Below, piece by piece: positions 25,329 through 25,397 of a stretch of DNA of 25,397 nucleotides; the first letter of the stretch is position 1, and each line of letters starts with the position of its first letter. This DNA is from Vibrio tasmaniensis 1F-187 (GTDB lineage: Bacteria; Pseudomonadota; Gammaproteobacteria; Enterobacterales; Vibrionaceae): the NCBI RefSeq assembly GCF_000272405.2, contig NZ_AJZM02000018.1, forward strand, positions 1 to 25,397, in the 5' to 3' direction. A model generated the notes under the pieces. It did not search any database. It was not told the origin of the DNA and saw only the letters and a program-made list of their open reading frames with translations. The translations under genes and the position numbers were made by a program.

Positions 25329-25360
25329 AAAAAGGCTTGGTCACTGACCAAGCCTTTTTT
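25329..25360 (+). terminator. sdh-suc operon terminator
   Basis: GGCTTGGT / ACCAAGCC with loop CACTG is flanked by AAAAA before and TTTTTT after, 46 bases past the sucD stop. It is a strong intrinsic terminator closing the eight-gene unit. Confidence 0.94.
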
Positions 25361-25374
25361 GTATGTTTTCAATG

Positions 25375-25397
25375 ATACGAGATACGAGATACGAGAT
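25375..25397. repeat. Tandem ATACGAG repeat at the window end
   Basis: Three perfect copies of the heptamer ATACGAG followed by AT run to the window edge and may continue beyond it. The same word begins the element at 13682. Confidence 0.75.

Noticed and set aside
1..25397. Mobile elements, CRISPR arrays, toxin-antitoxin pairs, defence genes, tRNA or rRNA genes
   Set aside because: None seen on either strand; every long credible frame is a housekeeping or small conserved gene and no spaced direct repeats of CRISPR type occur.

Overview
This window looks like ordinary core chromosome from a Vibrio or a close relative in the Vibrionaceae. The evidence is the protein sequences, the AT-leaning base composition, and a gene order that follows the nag-glnS-fur-fldA-seqA-pgm and gltA-sdh-suc neighbourhoods known from Escherichia coli, with Vibrio-type differences. 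A Splendidus-clade Vibrio is my best guess, from the ATACGAG-type intergenic repeats; this is recognition, not proof. I see no prophage, insertion sequence, integron, CRISPR array, rRNA or tRNA gene.

Left part (1-4739): the N-acetylglucosamine locus. nagA and nagC form a tight minus-strand operon, divergent from nagE, the GlcNAc PTS permease. The 475-base region between them carries a good CRP site and a NagC-like operator placed over a likely nagE promoter. NagE has the IIC and IIB domains but no IIA domain, so it must borrow a IIA protein. nagB is not here.

Middle part (4740-13959): glnS; fur (iron repressor); a hotdog-fold DUF4442 gene inserted between fur and fldA; a DUF2788 membrane protein gene paired with fldA (flavodoxin); the ybfF esterase gene divergent from seqA; then pgm, a DUF1853 gene and a Nif3/YbgI-family gene. 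Compared with E. coli, uof and ybfE are missing and the DUF4442, DUF2788 and DUF1853 genes are added. A palindromic, repeat-like element fills the gap between nif3 and gltA.

Right part (13960-25397): most of the TCA cycle. gltA (citrate synthase) runs leftward. sdhCDAB (succinate dehydrogenase), sucAB (2-oxoglutarate dehydrogenase E1 and E2) and sucCD (succinyl-CoA synthetase) run rightward as one probable eight-gene transcription unit ending at a strong terminator. The divergent gltA-sdhC region holds a gltA promoter, ArcA-like direct repeats, and a short well-initiated leader ORF whose stop overlaps the GTG start of sdhC.

The coding content is conventional. The points worth a second look are non-coding or fine-scale: the sdhC leader ORF, the palindromic repeat element and its ATACGAG boundary words, the hairpins between seqA-pgm, sdhB-sucA and sucB-sucC, the perfect palindrome after fldA, and several start-site corrections (nagE, fur, fldA, DUF2788, pgm, sdhB). 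I did not find a convincing new biological system.
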